A stretch of DNA of 64,000 bases from Takakia lepidozioides (taxonomy: Eukaryota; Streptophyta; Takakiopsida; Takakiales; Takakiaceae), in the NCBI GenBank assembly GCA_030704615.1, contig CM060734.1:3162001-3226000 (forward strand), in the 5' to 3' direction. Under the pieces are notes generated by a model. The model saw nothing but the letters and a program-made list of their open reading frames with translations, was not told the origin of the DNA and ran no database searches. The translations under genes were made by a program, and so were the position numbers. How positions within the stretch are numbered: the stretch's first letter is position 1; each line of letters opens with the position of its first letter. This document shows, piece after piece, positions 41,337 to 53,300 of the stretch.

Positions 41337-43012
41337 GCCACAAAACTCGGCTTTCTTCATCCTTTTGCTGACGAGGACGTTGTTGATCATGTTCCACATT
41401 ATCATTTGACATTGCATGTCCTCGCATTTCATCTCGCATATAGCAATCGTTTGCAGTCTTCGAGCATGTGGGTTGTACACGTGACAAGCCATGGTTGACA
41501 AGCCATGGTTGTCCAGCCGTTCGTCAATCTTTTGACATGATCGAACGTTACCCAACATTGGCCTAGATCACCGCCAGGTCTCATCCTATTGATGAGATCC
41601 ACGCCCGATGCAGGGCCAGCTATAGACATCTTGAATACATAACAGTCTTCGCTTTCAGATCCTTGTCCCGGGAATCTACTACCATGAATATAGTCATATC
41701 CGCACAATCGTTTCAGAGTCAATAATCCCTCTATTTCTCCTGCAGGGAGTATATCTGACTTGGCATTGTACACAAGATTTCGGACATTTGTTGTCATAGT
41801 GAGGGAAGCTGCGACATCGATTGCACGTTGGAATTGAACATCTGTGAGTGTATTGTTCTCATTGAAGTCATCTTTCAAAAGTATAATGTCAAACAATAGT
41901 TTCTTCCCCACCTCCAGCTTGACAGAGGTTGTGCCAGACCCTCAGTTTTTGATAACCTCTTCCCCCACCGCAGACTTAATATATCTCGAAATGCTCCTAC
42001 ACGGTGATGGACATATGGAATGCGAATGATGCCCACAATGCACTGCCATTTTAGAGAAAACAACGCCCTTTAAGGGTACAACATACCACATCTTTGCATG
42101 ACAAACACCTGTACATGTGGGAGATAATTTGCAGTGTGCACATACGAATGTGTCTTTTGAGACAGTGACACCGACTCTGCAGGGATCCTTCGACTTCCCC
42201 ACAAAATTGCTAGAATTTTGAGACTTAACTCGCAAGAGATGAGGGCACAAATTGTTCTCGCATTCGAAAGCTCCTGCACAAACGACATATTGGAGCATAT
42301 ACTGTGGCATTGACACCTTGGACATAGATTTTGTTATGCACCAGGGGTGACTATCGTGCTTCCTATCCATGCCAATCAATCCGCACCTATCATTTTGCTG
42401 CTCTTCGTTGTAGGGTATTTCAAAGATAATGTTACTATCAAAATCAGATGGCAGAAATTCCACAACCTCGTGTCGAAAAACTGAGAAGTCGTTTGAGGCG
42501 ATCCCAGGACCACGTGGCAAAGACAGCAAGCACTGGAATACATATATAGGGACCATAGGAGAGCATTGTGGGTCCTTGGTGTTGAATTCAACAGGAATCT
42601 CCGTAGTCTTCGTTTTACTGGAGTCAGCACCTCTAGAAGACAACTCCACGGTATCAACCACATCGTCAGGCTGCAAAATCGTTGACTGCAATGACTTAAC
42701 CCCCCTCACAATGTAATCCAAATTGTCACCAGCATCTAAAATCCAAACTCTTTGTCCATCTCGAATCTCGTTGTCCAAGAGAACTGAGTCCACATCGTCC
42801 GGAAGCTGTTGATAATTTTGTGATTTCAAGGCAATACCCTCAATGTAAATTGAACCGAGTTTAAACCCAAAACGATAAGATAAAAACGATTCGACAACCT
42901 CGCAGAGTCCGTCGCTCTTTGCAAGCATTCTTACTCTGGTAGATTTTGAGTCAGAAGACGACACAAGGACAAATCGCCTCTCGTGAAAAGAGCACGGAAA
43001 TGAATGATCCAT
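41337..43012 (-). pseudogene. MULE-type transposase gene, 5' half
   Basis: The minus-strand frame 43012-41942 starts MDHSFPCSFHERRFVLVSS. An early region (SYRFGFKLGSIYIEGIALK ... IRDGQRVWIL) looks ubiquitin-like in layout. Then a Cys/His cluster: CENNLC, CAHC, C, and VHCGHHSH, reminiscent of a WRKY/GCM1-type zinc finger. A TGA at 41942-41944 interrupts the frame, which then continues (VGKKLLFDIILLKDDF). The first catalytic Asp is probably in WVTFDHVKRLTNGW. A 14-bp tandem duplication (GACAAGCCATGGTT at 41483-41496 and 41497-41510) shifts the frame before MKKAEFCGF, where the retroelement is inserted. The rest is at 27990-30331. Confidence 0.75.
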
Positions 43013-43430
43013 GTAGAAAGAATGTGCCCTCCTGGCGTCACACTCCTAGCCACCATTGAACCAAACCAGCTACACTAAAAACCGGCCCCACCATTCCCAA
43101 AGTATCTTAACCACTCGGAACCCATCATAACGTTATTACTGCATGTCCAACACACATATCCCACTTCCATACCCATAACCTTCCATCCCATCTTGCACCA
43201 TCTACTCATACGCATTTGGGATATGAAAGTCACCATCCCCCTCCCCCGTACCCCCACCCCTCCTACACCATCCACCTGGCCCCTCACCCAACTTGTTTCC
43301 CAGGGTTAACCCAAGCAAGGCTTGGATAAGGGCGCTGTCAGACCTTCCTCTTGCCCCTCTCATGTCTTCTGATCGCTCTACCATCAGAGTAAGCCCTCCC
43401 CCGTACCCCCACCCCTCCTAATGCCGGCAC

Positions 43431-44227
43431 ACTATAGGAAAAGGGGGGGGTTTAGTGACGCCGCGGAAACGGCGCAGCCACGCTGCGGCGTCACTAAACG
43501 CCGCTTTTGAGGCAGGGGCGCAGGTGCCCTTTTGCCACGCCCAGGTGTGGCACGACCGTCCCTGGGGCGTCACTAATCGGACGTCGCATAAAAGCAACGG
43601 ATGGGGATTGCAAGCCGCTAACCCCTCCAGTGACGCCCCACCGTCGCTTCTTGGCCATCCAGGGCTTTGGGGGGGACCTCCTTGTAGCCACGCCCGGCCG
43701 TTGCTACCATCCCCTCGACGGCGTTGGTTAGGGCGACGGCTCGGCGTGGCAACCAAATTTTTTTTTTTTTTCCATGCCCGGACTAAAAAAACCCCACGTG
43801 GCGGAGGGGGGGTTAGGCTTAGCCACCCAGTGGCGTCGCTAACAGACACGCCACGGCGTTGCATGGGGAGACCCCGTCGCCTCAGTGCAGTCGCCCATTG
43901 CGACTCCGGGGCGTGGTTTCTTGCGACGCTCGGGGATGGCTGGGTGCCTTTTTTTACAAAAAACAAACAGGTGGGGGAGGCCATGTGTTGGGCTCAGGGA
44001 CGCCGAGGCGTCGCAGCTAGCCACCCCCGAACGTCGCACAGAAGAAAAACCCGTCGCATGGGGGGGTCCAGCTTTGCCACTGCGTTGCTGCTAGCCATGC
44101 CCGGCCGTGGCTAGTTGCGACCCCCATCCGTGGCAAGCCTAAAAAACCCGTCGCAAGGGCGCTGGCCCAAGCGACGCCCTGGGGTGGCAATGCGGGTGGT
44201 GAGGGGGCGGGGGGGGGGGGGGGGGGG
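43431..44227. mobile_element. CACTA-like transposon end with subterminal repeats
   Basis: CACTATAGGAAAAGGGGG at 43431 is a typical CACTA terminus. It is followed by about 800 bp of GC-rich repeats of the types GTGACGCC, GGCGTCACTAA, GTCGCA and CCACGCCCGGCCGTTGC in both orientations, as in CACTA subterminal regions. It ends in a G-run at 44205-44227. No transposase and no second terminus were found. ORFs across it are repeat artefacts. Confidence 0.65.
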
Positions 44228-44900
44228 GTTCATTTTGGGGGGTGAATTGGGGGTGATTTAGGGTTTTTCCCTGGTTTCTTTCTTGGGTGTTGGAAGACAT
44301 TAGAGCTTCCATTGCACTGATTTAACAGGTACTCAATTCTGTTTATTGCATTGGTTCAAGCAAGCATGAATCGAGGGTGAGGCCATGCGACACATGAATA
44401 AGATGGAAGATGGAAATATATGTACAAATGGAAATATATTTACAAGCAACGAGCTGAATTCTTTGCTCACAAGGGTTCAATAGACTGACACTGGGACCTA
44501 CACGGACTAGGACTACTCATCCTCATCCTCATCCTCATCCTCAGAGGAGGAGTCATAGCTATCCGATGAGCCCGATGACTCCACGCCCTTCGCCTGAGCA
44601 CATAAACCAGGCGCAAACAAGGATAAGTTGCAGAGGGCACGCGAATCAACAACAATCCGCCTTGAGAAGCACGAATCCACACACCTCCCCTAACTCCCAC
44701 AGAGCTCTCATCCAATCCCTGGCCATGACCCCCCCCCCCCCCCTCAGCCATACTAGTGCTTTGTAGTGCACTCATCCCCTCCGTCTTGGCCATGTTGGTC
44801 ATGAGGGATTGCCAACCATGCTCCTTGGCGTAGTCGTACTCTACCAGAGAGGGAAACCTCTCAAACGTGGTTTCCTACACATACCACAAATTAAAGTCAG
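44228..44900. other. Non-coding flank between the CACTA-like end and copy 2
   Basis: AT-rich with a (CCTCAT)n run at 44517-44543 and a C-run at 44729-44743. ORFs here are short and low complexity. I recognise no gene. Confidence 0.4.
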
Positions 44901-45310
44901 TTGTCAAGTTAAATAAACACAGTGTGAAACTAATTAGAATAAAGCTAGTTATTTGTATTTAACACTTGGATTTAGTTCAAGTGTTAAGTCAGGTGTCAAG
45001 TTTAGCTTGACACCTGAACCATCTTATCTTCACGAGAGCGTCAGTCGTGCGGCTCATCTCTCTCGAGTTGAGCCTGCACGACTGAGCTCCTTCACTGCTT
45101 AGAATCTGAGTGTGCTTATGAAGGGAGAATAGGATGTTGTGGGGGTGGAGTCCCCATAGCTTGGGGTGCCCCTGGCTTGACTCTTAGTTTAACGAGTGAT
45201 GGTGTTGTATTTCATGTCCTTGTGTCAACCGTGTGAGTTTAGTTTACATATTACTGGAGAGAGATGAGCTTGTATCTGCGAATGCAGGATATGAGTTTAG
45301 TTTTAGCACT
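44901..45310 (+). repeat. Left terminal repeat region of copy 2
   Basis: Homologous to A1 of copy 1 in blocks: TGTCAAGTTA, GAGTTGAGCCT(G/C)(C/A)(A/C)CG near 45070, TGGGGTGC(C/A)C(C/T)TGGCT(T/C)GACT near 45160, GAGTGATG and GTGTGAGTTT. Its length is not defined because no second repeat survives. Confidence 0.6.
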
Positions 45311-47401
45311 TGTGGTTTTGGTTTTGAAGCCTGTGATAGCAAGGTTGTAGAGATTACCGACATTCAGGTACTCTGTATAGTTAGATGGAACATTTTTAAG
45401 TGATTAAGAAGGAACGGCGATTGTTGTACAGCCGCCACCACTTGGTCACGGAAGTTGTTGTCGTATCAACTAGCTTATCAGGTTCAATGCTAGCGATCTT
45501 TTGTGGTTGACTAGTGGATGTCGAGCTGTTATGGCAGCAAAACTAGATATGTGTATTTGATGCTACAAGGTGGAGCATGAACGTGGCCAAGGGTATTGGC
45601 CGTTTGGTGGATATACGCACATATTTTTCGCTATGTGGCATGTCGATGTTGCTTGCTCTGGTTGGATCAGCTGCCCTTGGAACTATCTTTGTCATTTAAT
45701 CATGACTGTAGGCACAAGGCCAGAGGTCGACGGTTGCTGCTCGGCAAGTTGGTGAAAATCTCGTAGGTATTTTGTTTTCATAAAATATTGCGAACGCTGG
45801 ATCACCTGGCCGGATACCCGATTGGCAGCAGACATCATAGTCATTGCATACCGGGGCATTCATAAATTTATGAAGAAAGGGGCAGCCCGTGAGCAGTGGG
45901 GATTATCGTGGGCTAAGGTGGCTAGCCGTAGCGTTGGACGATACTCCGGGTGCAAGAATTCTTTTGCTCAGATGGGTTTGGGCAAGAAGAGGAGCTGCCA
46001 CGATTATTTCCCTGCAAATGGAAAAGATGAGGTTGAACTAAGCACTGCCGCTGATCCAGGTTGTGAAATAAGCTGGAAAATTGGAAGTCATCGAGCAATT
46101 CTGATCAGGATACGATTGTGAACACGGTCCTTGCATTCCCTCAATCGTTTCTGTTCTATGGGTTTCGACTTTGATATTTGCTGGTGCCAGGAGATGGGCG
46201 TTTCTCAAGTACGAGGGTGTCAAGGTGGGAGTTAACAAATCAGAAAACCTGTGTAGGCAAGAGTCGGGGCATGGGTGGCCCTGGATGGAAGCCTAGTGGG
46301 CGATCACAGCTCCATGGGATTGTAGTCGTTCTGCATTTTAGCATTTTGACTGTGAGAGACATAATTACCTGCATCAAGGTAGTTTCAGAATGGAATGATT
46401 TATAAGCTGAAAGCCAATGAAGGCGATTGAAGATTTGAATGAGGGCACGAAGCCGGTACCTGTGGATCCTGCGTAGTTGAGATTCGTCAATCGATGGTTC
46501 CCATGATGTCAGGGCAACTTGAGTGTTTGTAGCGACATGCACCATCCCTACGGTGGCAGAGAACGCATGGGGGCCGTGGTGATGGTGGGGCTTTGTTAAT
46601 CAGCTAGGGCTGTCTAGATATGATCAGATGTGGGGGCAGCTCATCGATCGTCGAAGAAGTCAGATTTTCAGAGTCGTTGGTGTTAGCAACAGGGACAGAA
46701 ACGGGCTGGATCATAGCAGGCATTGGAGAAATGAACCTGAGAATATGGGCCCTAGAGCTACAATGGTGTTACATCTCCAGTGGGAGTTAATCCATAGATG
46801 TGATCTGCAGCGACGGTGGAAGTGACGGTGAAATCAGAGGAGAGCAGTATACTGGGAACCAAGAGCAAGCCTGTGGTGGTGCGTTTGTAAACACAAATGA
46901 AATCTTGGGAATTATAGGCCACGCTGCCAGGGAGTATGTGAGAACTACATGAACATGCTCGTAACCCGTAGATAACATGGGAACAGCTTTTAGTGGCGAG
47001 AACGTTTTGGTGTTAAAAATAAAAAATAATTAAAAAAAAACCCTTTTGATCTAATTTCAATGATTTAGAGCCTAATTGGTCATATCTTTGTCAAATGGAC
47101 TCCGTTTGACTCAGTTTTTGAGGGGATGGCTGTAGAAAGGGGAAATCTACCTGGTTTTAGTTTTTTGGACTCTGCTAAAAATCTATGGAATTTTTTGAGT
47201 GTGGGTGAGAGTGTGAGGGTGCTATGAAAGATCCACAATTCTGTTTCTAGAACCTGTTGTGGTTTACATGAGAGACAAATCTGTGGATGTCCTCCTTGTA
47301 TGGCTGGGGGAAATGAGGACGTAATTGAAGGGCAGGTCTCTTCTCTTAGCCTGTGCACATAAGGGGACAAGATCTATGTTTTTCAAGGAACTCAGACTGA
47401 A
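45311..47401 (+). other. Leader of copy 2
   Basis: 2.1 kb without a convincing gene; the short ORFs lack recognisable motifs or homologues in copy 1. There is an AT-rich stretch at 47010-47060. Confidence 0.4.
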
Positions 47402-47887
47402 TTGAGTGGAGAGCAGTTGGACGAGTTGATTACATACTGGGAGTCAGGCATTAGCAATAGACAACAAACTGCAGTAGTGGGCGTTGAGGGCCTCAATATT
47501 GCTTTGGACAGTCAGAACACTGTTGGAGCACACAGTTCTGTAGTTGTAGGTGAAATACCAAAATGGGTGGAAGCTAGGCTTGGAACACAGCCAAAGACAG
47601 CCCCGGGGACCAAGGTGTTCAGCCAAGAGGAGCAAGAGCTACACAAGTTTGTGCAATCAGACATGGTTGCAGTCGGACACGCTCTACACGGGGCAACCAC
47701 GAGCGGGCGTTCATTAGCAATGAAAAGTTTGTTCTGCTTGAAGGAGATGCAGTCATTCGCAATGAGGACACCCACAACCGTCTCAAAGCTTTCAAGTGCA
47801 GGTGCCCTGAGCCACTGGGATATGACCCTTAAATTGCAACAGGTGCCCACCCGTGTCACTATTAGAGTTAATACTAGAGCCTTATAG
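47402..47887 (+). CDS. Hypothetical ORF before gag, copy 2
   Basis: 161 residues with no recognised motif, ending 15 bp before the gag frame. I do not see it in copy 1, so it may be part of the leader or insertion-derived. Codon-like composition is unremarkable. Confidence 0.3.
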   Translation: MSGEQLDELITYWESGISNRQQTAVVGVEGLNIALDSQNTVGAHSSVVVGEIPKWVEARLGTQPKTAPGTKVFSQEEQELHKFVQSDMVAVGHALHGATTSGRSLAMKSLFCLKEMQSFAMRTPTTVSKLSSAGALSHWDMTLKLQQVPTRVTIRVNTRAL

Positions 47888-47902
47888 TGTCACGTAGGGG
47901 AG

Positions 47903-49303
47903 GTGCACGTTATGAGTGTCAACACGGAGTTACCCAAGGGTTTTGAGGGGAGTACGGCTACAGGTAGTAGTAGTGAGAGTGGGTTCACAAGACGAGGTAT
48001 TCGGTTCAGACCACCTTCATCTCCACCCTCGACTACTGTAGAGTCCGACACAGACCCGGAGGCTTCATCAACAGGGGTGCAGTTTTCTTCGCCATTGTTG
48101 TGGGACGACATGGAGGAGATGTATGGAGCTACCAAGGGGCCTCGTAGGTACTCTGGAGCTATGGGCACAAACGAGCTGGATGACTTTATCCAGGAGTTCG
48201 ACAGCTGGTGTGATTTGCAGCAGATGCGCAATCCACAGCTGTTCATCCCATTCATGGCGTGGAAGGGACTGTTCCAGCATTTGGAAGGTCTGCCTATGGA
48301 CGATTATCACGAGTTCAGGTGAGGACATGAAGCAGAGATTGAGGAGTGGAGGATGTATTGGTCACCTGACTACGTCTCCATTACTCGAGGCACGACGCGA
48401 CCAGTAGCTGCATCAGCACCAATATCTCCCACTGCCAGCACTAATAGTGGAACAAGTAGTGCCGGTACTTCAGCAGGTGGTACCAGTTCAAAAGGTGCTA
48501 CTACTCCTCCTGCCACGACTACAACACATGTGCCTAGATTCAACCCGGTGGTGGAGTTTTTCCTGGAGTTGCGGACGAACTACCAAGGCGTACGGACAGA
48601 AAAGCTGTGAAGTTTGCAAGACTTCCAGCGCAAATCCAGTGAGAGCTTGCGAGAGGCCTACACTCGTATGAGGCGCTTGATAAGTGTGACCCAAGGGGTT
48701 ACTGAAGCTCAGGCAGTCCAATTCTGGTATGGAATTTTAGACAAGGAGCTTAGGAGAAGGGTGCGGGATGCAACCCTATTACAAGCGGCCCAACCCCCAT
48801 TAGCAGATGTGTTTCTGTTGGCTGAGCGGATTCAGCTCAACATGGTGGAGGAGCGAGTTGTTACCATTAGATTTGGCAAGGACATGCCTGCACGAGGCGC
48901 AGCTGCCAGCCAACAAGTATAAGGGACTGCTCAACAGCGTGGTCAAGAGGGCAAGGTTGCCCAACCCAAATTCCATGGAGCTTACAGGAGACCTTAGGTG
49001 CAGAGGCCAGTAGCATCTTTTGCAAGCCAACAGCAACCTGGGGTGATATGTTGGACATGTGGAGGACCTCATGTCAAGAAAGATTGCCCAGAGAGTGGCA
49101 AAAGGTCGGCACAAGCACAGCCTGCACAGTTGCAGTGTGGGCATTGTGGCAAGTATGGGCATGGAGATGCCCAGTGTTATGACTTGCACCCTGAGTTGCG
49201 GCAAGGCCAGTTCCAAGGGAACAATGGTGGCCGAGGGCGAGGTAGAGCACCTCAGAGAGGACGAGGTGGTCAGGCACAAGGTGTAGGACGAGGGCAAGCA
49301 TAG
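47903..49303 (+). pseudogene. Gag of the DNMT-PHD element, copy 2
   Basis: Same domain order as 32835-34229: LLWDDMEEMYGATKGPRRYSG, ELDDFIQEFDSWCDL, FMAWKGLFQHLEG, QFWYGILDKELRRRV, then knuckles CWTCGGPHVKKDC and CGHCGKYGHGDAQC. Stops: TGA at 48320 and 48608 (copy 1 has CGG and AGG at the aligned sites), TAA at 48920 (copy 1 CAA) and TAG at 49301 (copy 1 CAA). The frame resumes after each. The linker continues to about 49538. Confidence 0.8.
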
Positions 49304-49538
49304 TATGGCCACGGACGTGGAGGTCAGGACGTTGACCAAGGCATGGCCAACCGGCTTCAGCAACTAGAGCAAAGGCTTGGTGCCATGGCCACAGCTCAGG
49401 TGGTACCAGCTCCAAGACCTGAGGGTCCACCTCCTGTTCCTCCTCAGCAGCATCATCCTGATGAAGGAGACATGGGAGGCATGGGATCTATGTGTGGGGC
49501 AGCACTACCACTAGTGCAGGTGGAGTCTGCTGCAGCCG

Positions 49539-50247
49539 TGTCGCGGCCCTTTGCCTTGAGGGCAGGGGGTCGGGACACATGAGGGGCTGCCCCTGTGGTG
49601 GGGGCAGTGGCAGCGATAGGTATGGGGGGCTGAAGCACCCTTGAGTGCCCAAGGCACTCACTAGGTGGAGCCCCGCACACCGGGTTGCGGTGGGGGTGGC
49701 TCCACAAGGGGTGGTGGTAGCTTAGCGGGACTTAGTGGGGGTGGCATAGGACTCACCATGGGGTGGAGACCTCGAGGTGGGAGTCGTGGGGGGTCTTGGG
49801 ACTCATCACGGTCCATTGGGGCCGCGGTGAGTGGGCCAAGACTCACCGCGACTCACCACCGGGAATCGAGGGTCTTCGTGGTGGTTCGCCATAAAATGGC
49901 ATGGCTGGTTGTGAAACCCCCTGCGGACAGCTACAGAAGTATATAGGGAGTAGTAACCCCGAGAACGGTGCAAGCCCGTTGGTGACCAAAAACTAGTGAG
50001 TAAGCGAGCGAGCCGGAAAGCGACCAAAGAGTGGGGAGCTGTTCCGGACTGCCAACTACCAAAGGGAATTCCCGCTGGTTCCAAATCGGTGGAGGGTTCA
50101 TGTTGGGAGAACAAAGGGGGACCGTTATGCCCCGGTGAGCAGCCGAAGCTCCAAGTTGGCCCGGCGGCCAGGTTGGGAGTCAGGCGCGCGCATCAAAGCG
50201 AGTAACTATGACTTGAAGGGGAGCTAACCGAAGTGAGGTGCGCGACA
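49539..50247 (+). repeat. 5' LTR of the chromovirus
   Basis: Starts TGTCGCGGCCC and ends GTGCGCGACA, so TG...CA termini within short inverted repeats (TGTCGCG/CGCGACA). It contains TATATAGGG (49936-49944), a possible TATA element. 709 bp. Confidence 0.85.
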
Positions 50248-50249
50248 CT

Positions 50250-50261
50250 TGGTATCAGAGC
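50250..50261 (+). promoter_or_regulatory. Primer-binding site (initiator tRNA-Met type)
   Basis: TGGTATCAGAGC, two bases after the LTR. This is the standard initiator tRNA-Met complement of many plant gypsy and copia elements. Confidence 0.9.
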
Positions 50262-50302
50262 TTAGAGTTCATTACGCGATCGTCCTTGGGATTGGCCTCA
50301 TC

Positions 50303-51599
50303 ATGGGGTCGGGCAAGCCAAAGCGAAAGCGGAATGGCCCAAAAGATGATGATCCTGGTGAACCCGATGGGGGCGACGTGTCACCGAGGCTGCCGTTTGA
50401 GGAAGCGATGAATGTTTCCGAAAACGAGGCCGCTCAGGAGCGGGAGGAATCCGAGGAGTCGGAGCCCGAGGAATCCTTGAGAGCTCCGACAAACCAAGAG
50501 ATGCCTCCCATGCCGGCAGCCTTTTGGGAAGGGTTGTTGGCGCAGTTTGGCGGGACGTTGAAAGACGTGTTGAAGGCGGCTAATGCCACTTCCACTAAGG
50601 CAAAGTTTAAGGTGGGCCAAGTTGAGTGACGAGGATCGGGTGGAAGTGGCTCCCACCTATTTGAGGGGCTATGCTCAACAATGGTGGCAGAAATGCCTTC
50701 ACGACCGAGGCCCAAGCCCGGAAACCTTGAACTGGAGTGGGTTCAAGGAATTGATGAAGAGACAGTTTGTGCCCCTCAACGCATCCTGGCTTGCCCGGGA
50801 CAAGATGAGGAATTTGAAGCAAACAGATGACATTCGGGGGTATGTCCAGGCTTTCAATGTGCTGTTGCTCAAAGTCGCGGACATGGCAGAACCAGAAATG
50901 GTCTTCAACTTTGTGGCGGGACTGGCCCTATGGGCGAGGCGGAAGTTGGAGGAGAAGCCACCCAAGACTTTGAACGAGGCAATTGAGAGGGCTGAATGTT
51001 TCTCGGATGTCCCTAGGGGTGAGAGACAAGGCCGTACGGAGCTGAACCACAAAAAGACCCGGCGGGAAGGCGACTCCTTCCGACCGGAAAAGAAGTGGGA
51101 TAGGCCACGCGGCGACAATGGCACGTGGAAATCAAAGGGAGGGCCTTCACACGTCAAGGCGGCACCCGGTGCTTCGAAAGGAAAAGCGGGTGGAGCGGCT
51201 TATGGCGGACAGAAGGCAACCTTTGATGGAGTGTGTTTCAATTGCGGGGAGCCCGGGCACATGGCCAAGAAGTGCACAAAACCTCGACAATTGAACATGA
51301 CTCGGGCAACCACGGAGCTGTCGGAAGATACCATCAGTCGCTTGGTGGAAGCGGTGGTCGCCAGGACTTGCAAGGTAGGCAACTATTCTTGTGAGTTGTA
51401 TCAGGAAACTGGCGCCCTGCGTAAAGGGAGTCAGTTATTGTTCGTGGATGGGATAATATCCGGAACTAACGTGTCGTTGTTGGTGGACACAGGAGCGTCG
51501 CACTCCTTCATGACGCAGGCGGCGGCGCGAAAGTTGGGACTCCCGACAAGTGACGTGGGGGCCTCTATTGAGGTGCGCTCTGCCAAAGGAGAACCTTAG
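50303..51599 (+). pseudogene. Chromovirus gag and start of protease
   Basis: The ATG at 50303 starts MGSGKPKRKRNGPKDDD. A frameshift near 50600 leads to the capsid part (YLRGYAQQWWQKCL, FKELMKRQFVP, DIRGYVQAFNVLL). A CCHC knuckle CFNCGEPGHMAKKC lies at 51237-51278. The protease LLVDTGASHSFM (51480-51515) has an intact Asp-Thr-Gly. A TAG at 51597 sits where a Gln codon is expected; the frame continues. Confidence 0.85.
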
Positions 51600-53300
51600 T
51601 TGGTGACAAGGTTGGCGTTTGATGTTCCTCTTCAACTGGGGAGTTGGGAGGGACGTGAGAACTTCACCATCTGCGAGATCGATGGAGTGGATCTCATTTT
51701 GGGGATGACCTTTTTGAGCAAATCCGGAGCGGTCATAGATGGCCGCAAAAGAGTAGTCACGCTGCCATGTGGGAATGGTGGCGAGGTTTTATGAGTGTCG
51801 GAAACGCCCAAATCCGTGGGAGGGCGAATAAACCTTCTGTCAGCAAAGGAGTGGGCCGTGGAGGAGGCACACGAGTCCCAGTTTTTGCTTTACATTAGAG
51901 AAGTGAAAGGAGAAGGCGATGGGGAGCCGAGCCCAGATTGGATCAAGGGGATTTTGGAGAAATACCAGGATGTGATGCCGGTGGATCTACCAAGCGGCTT
52001 GCCACCACGAAGAGGAGTTGACCACAAGATTGAGGTGATACCAGGATCGGAACCGCCTGCCAAGGCGCCCTACCGGTTGAGCCACAGAGAGTTGGTCGAG
52101 CTGAAGACTCAGCTCAAGGATCTAATGTCAAAGGGGTACATCCGGCCGAGTAAGTCACCTTACGGAGCCCCGGTGCTATTCGTAGACAAGAAGGATGGGA
52201 CGCTGCGGATGTGTGTCGATTACAGGGCTTTGAATAAGGTGACTATTGAAAACCGGAACTCTTTGCCAAGGATTGACGACCTTTTCGACCGGTTGGCAGG
52301 AGCGAAGTATTTCATCCGGATCGACTTGCGCTCCGGCTATCATCAAATTCGGGTGGCGGAAGGAGATGAGGAGAAGACCGCGTGCAGGACAAGGTATGGT
52401 TCATATGAGTTCTTGGTGATGCCTTTTGGGCTCACTAATGCACCGGCGACCTTTAGCACGCTGATGAACAACCTTTTTCAGGAGTGGTTGGATGACTTTG
52501 TGATCGTGTACATCGACGACATCTTGGTGTACACGAAAACAAAGGAGGAACACCTTGAGCACCTCAAAAGGGTGTTCCAAAAGTTGCGGGAAGGGAAGCT
52601 GTACGCCAAAGCTTCAAAATGCGAATTCGGGGTCACGAAAGTGGAGTTCTTGGGGCATGTGATTACACAGGATGGGATCAAAATGGATGACAGAAAGGTG
52701 AGGGCGATCTTGGACTGGGAGCCTCCGACTTCGGTCCCGGGAGTGCGATCCTTCCTAGGACTCGCCTCCTATTACCGGAAGTATGTGAGAAATTTCGCCA
52801 AGATCGCGGGGCCGCTGTCGGACCTTCTGTGTAAATCCAAAGTCTGGGTATGGAACACATTTTGTGGCCAAGCTTTTGCTGAATTGAAGCGCGGATGGCG
52901 GAAGCTCCAGTCTTGAAAATCCCGAAGTTCGATCGTCCATTTGAGATTCATACAGATGCGTCGGACTTCGCGATTGGGGGTGTACTTATGCAAGATGAAC
53001 GTCCAGTGGCTTACAAAAGTAAGAAACTGAATGAAGTGGAGCGACGGTGGCCGACGCACGAAAAAAAGATGAAGGCGGTGGTGCACTGTCTTGAGCTTTG
53101 GCGCCACTATGTTGGTTCCAACCCAGTGAAGGTGTTCACGGACAATGTCACGGTGAAGTATTTTGCCACGCAGCCCAAGTTGTCCCCAAAACAACTTAGG
53201 TGGCAAGATACTTTGGCGGTGTTCGACGTGGATATCCAGTACAAACCGGGACGAGACAACATGGTGGCCGATGCTTTAAGTAGAAAGCAGCAGCTCTTGA
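51600..53300 (+). pseudogene. Chromovirus protease end, reverse transcriptase and RNase H
   Basis: DLILGMTFL closes the protease. The RT frame 51795-52916 carries [53 protein letters not shown] and VYIDDILVY (52504-52530). A TGA at 51792 interrupts upstream. A frameshift near 52900 precedes RNase H: IHTDASDFAIGGVLMQD, EKKMKAVVHCLE and FTDNVTVKYF. Confidence 0.9.

Noticed and set aside
43418-44114. Long ORFs of up to 219 residues on both strands
   Set aside because: They lie in GC-rich subterminal repeats of a CACTA-like end. The peptides are low complexity and have no recognised domain.
44517-44543. Possible coding (Arg-Met)n repeat
   Set aside because: A simple (CCTCAT)n microsatellite without gene context.
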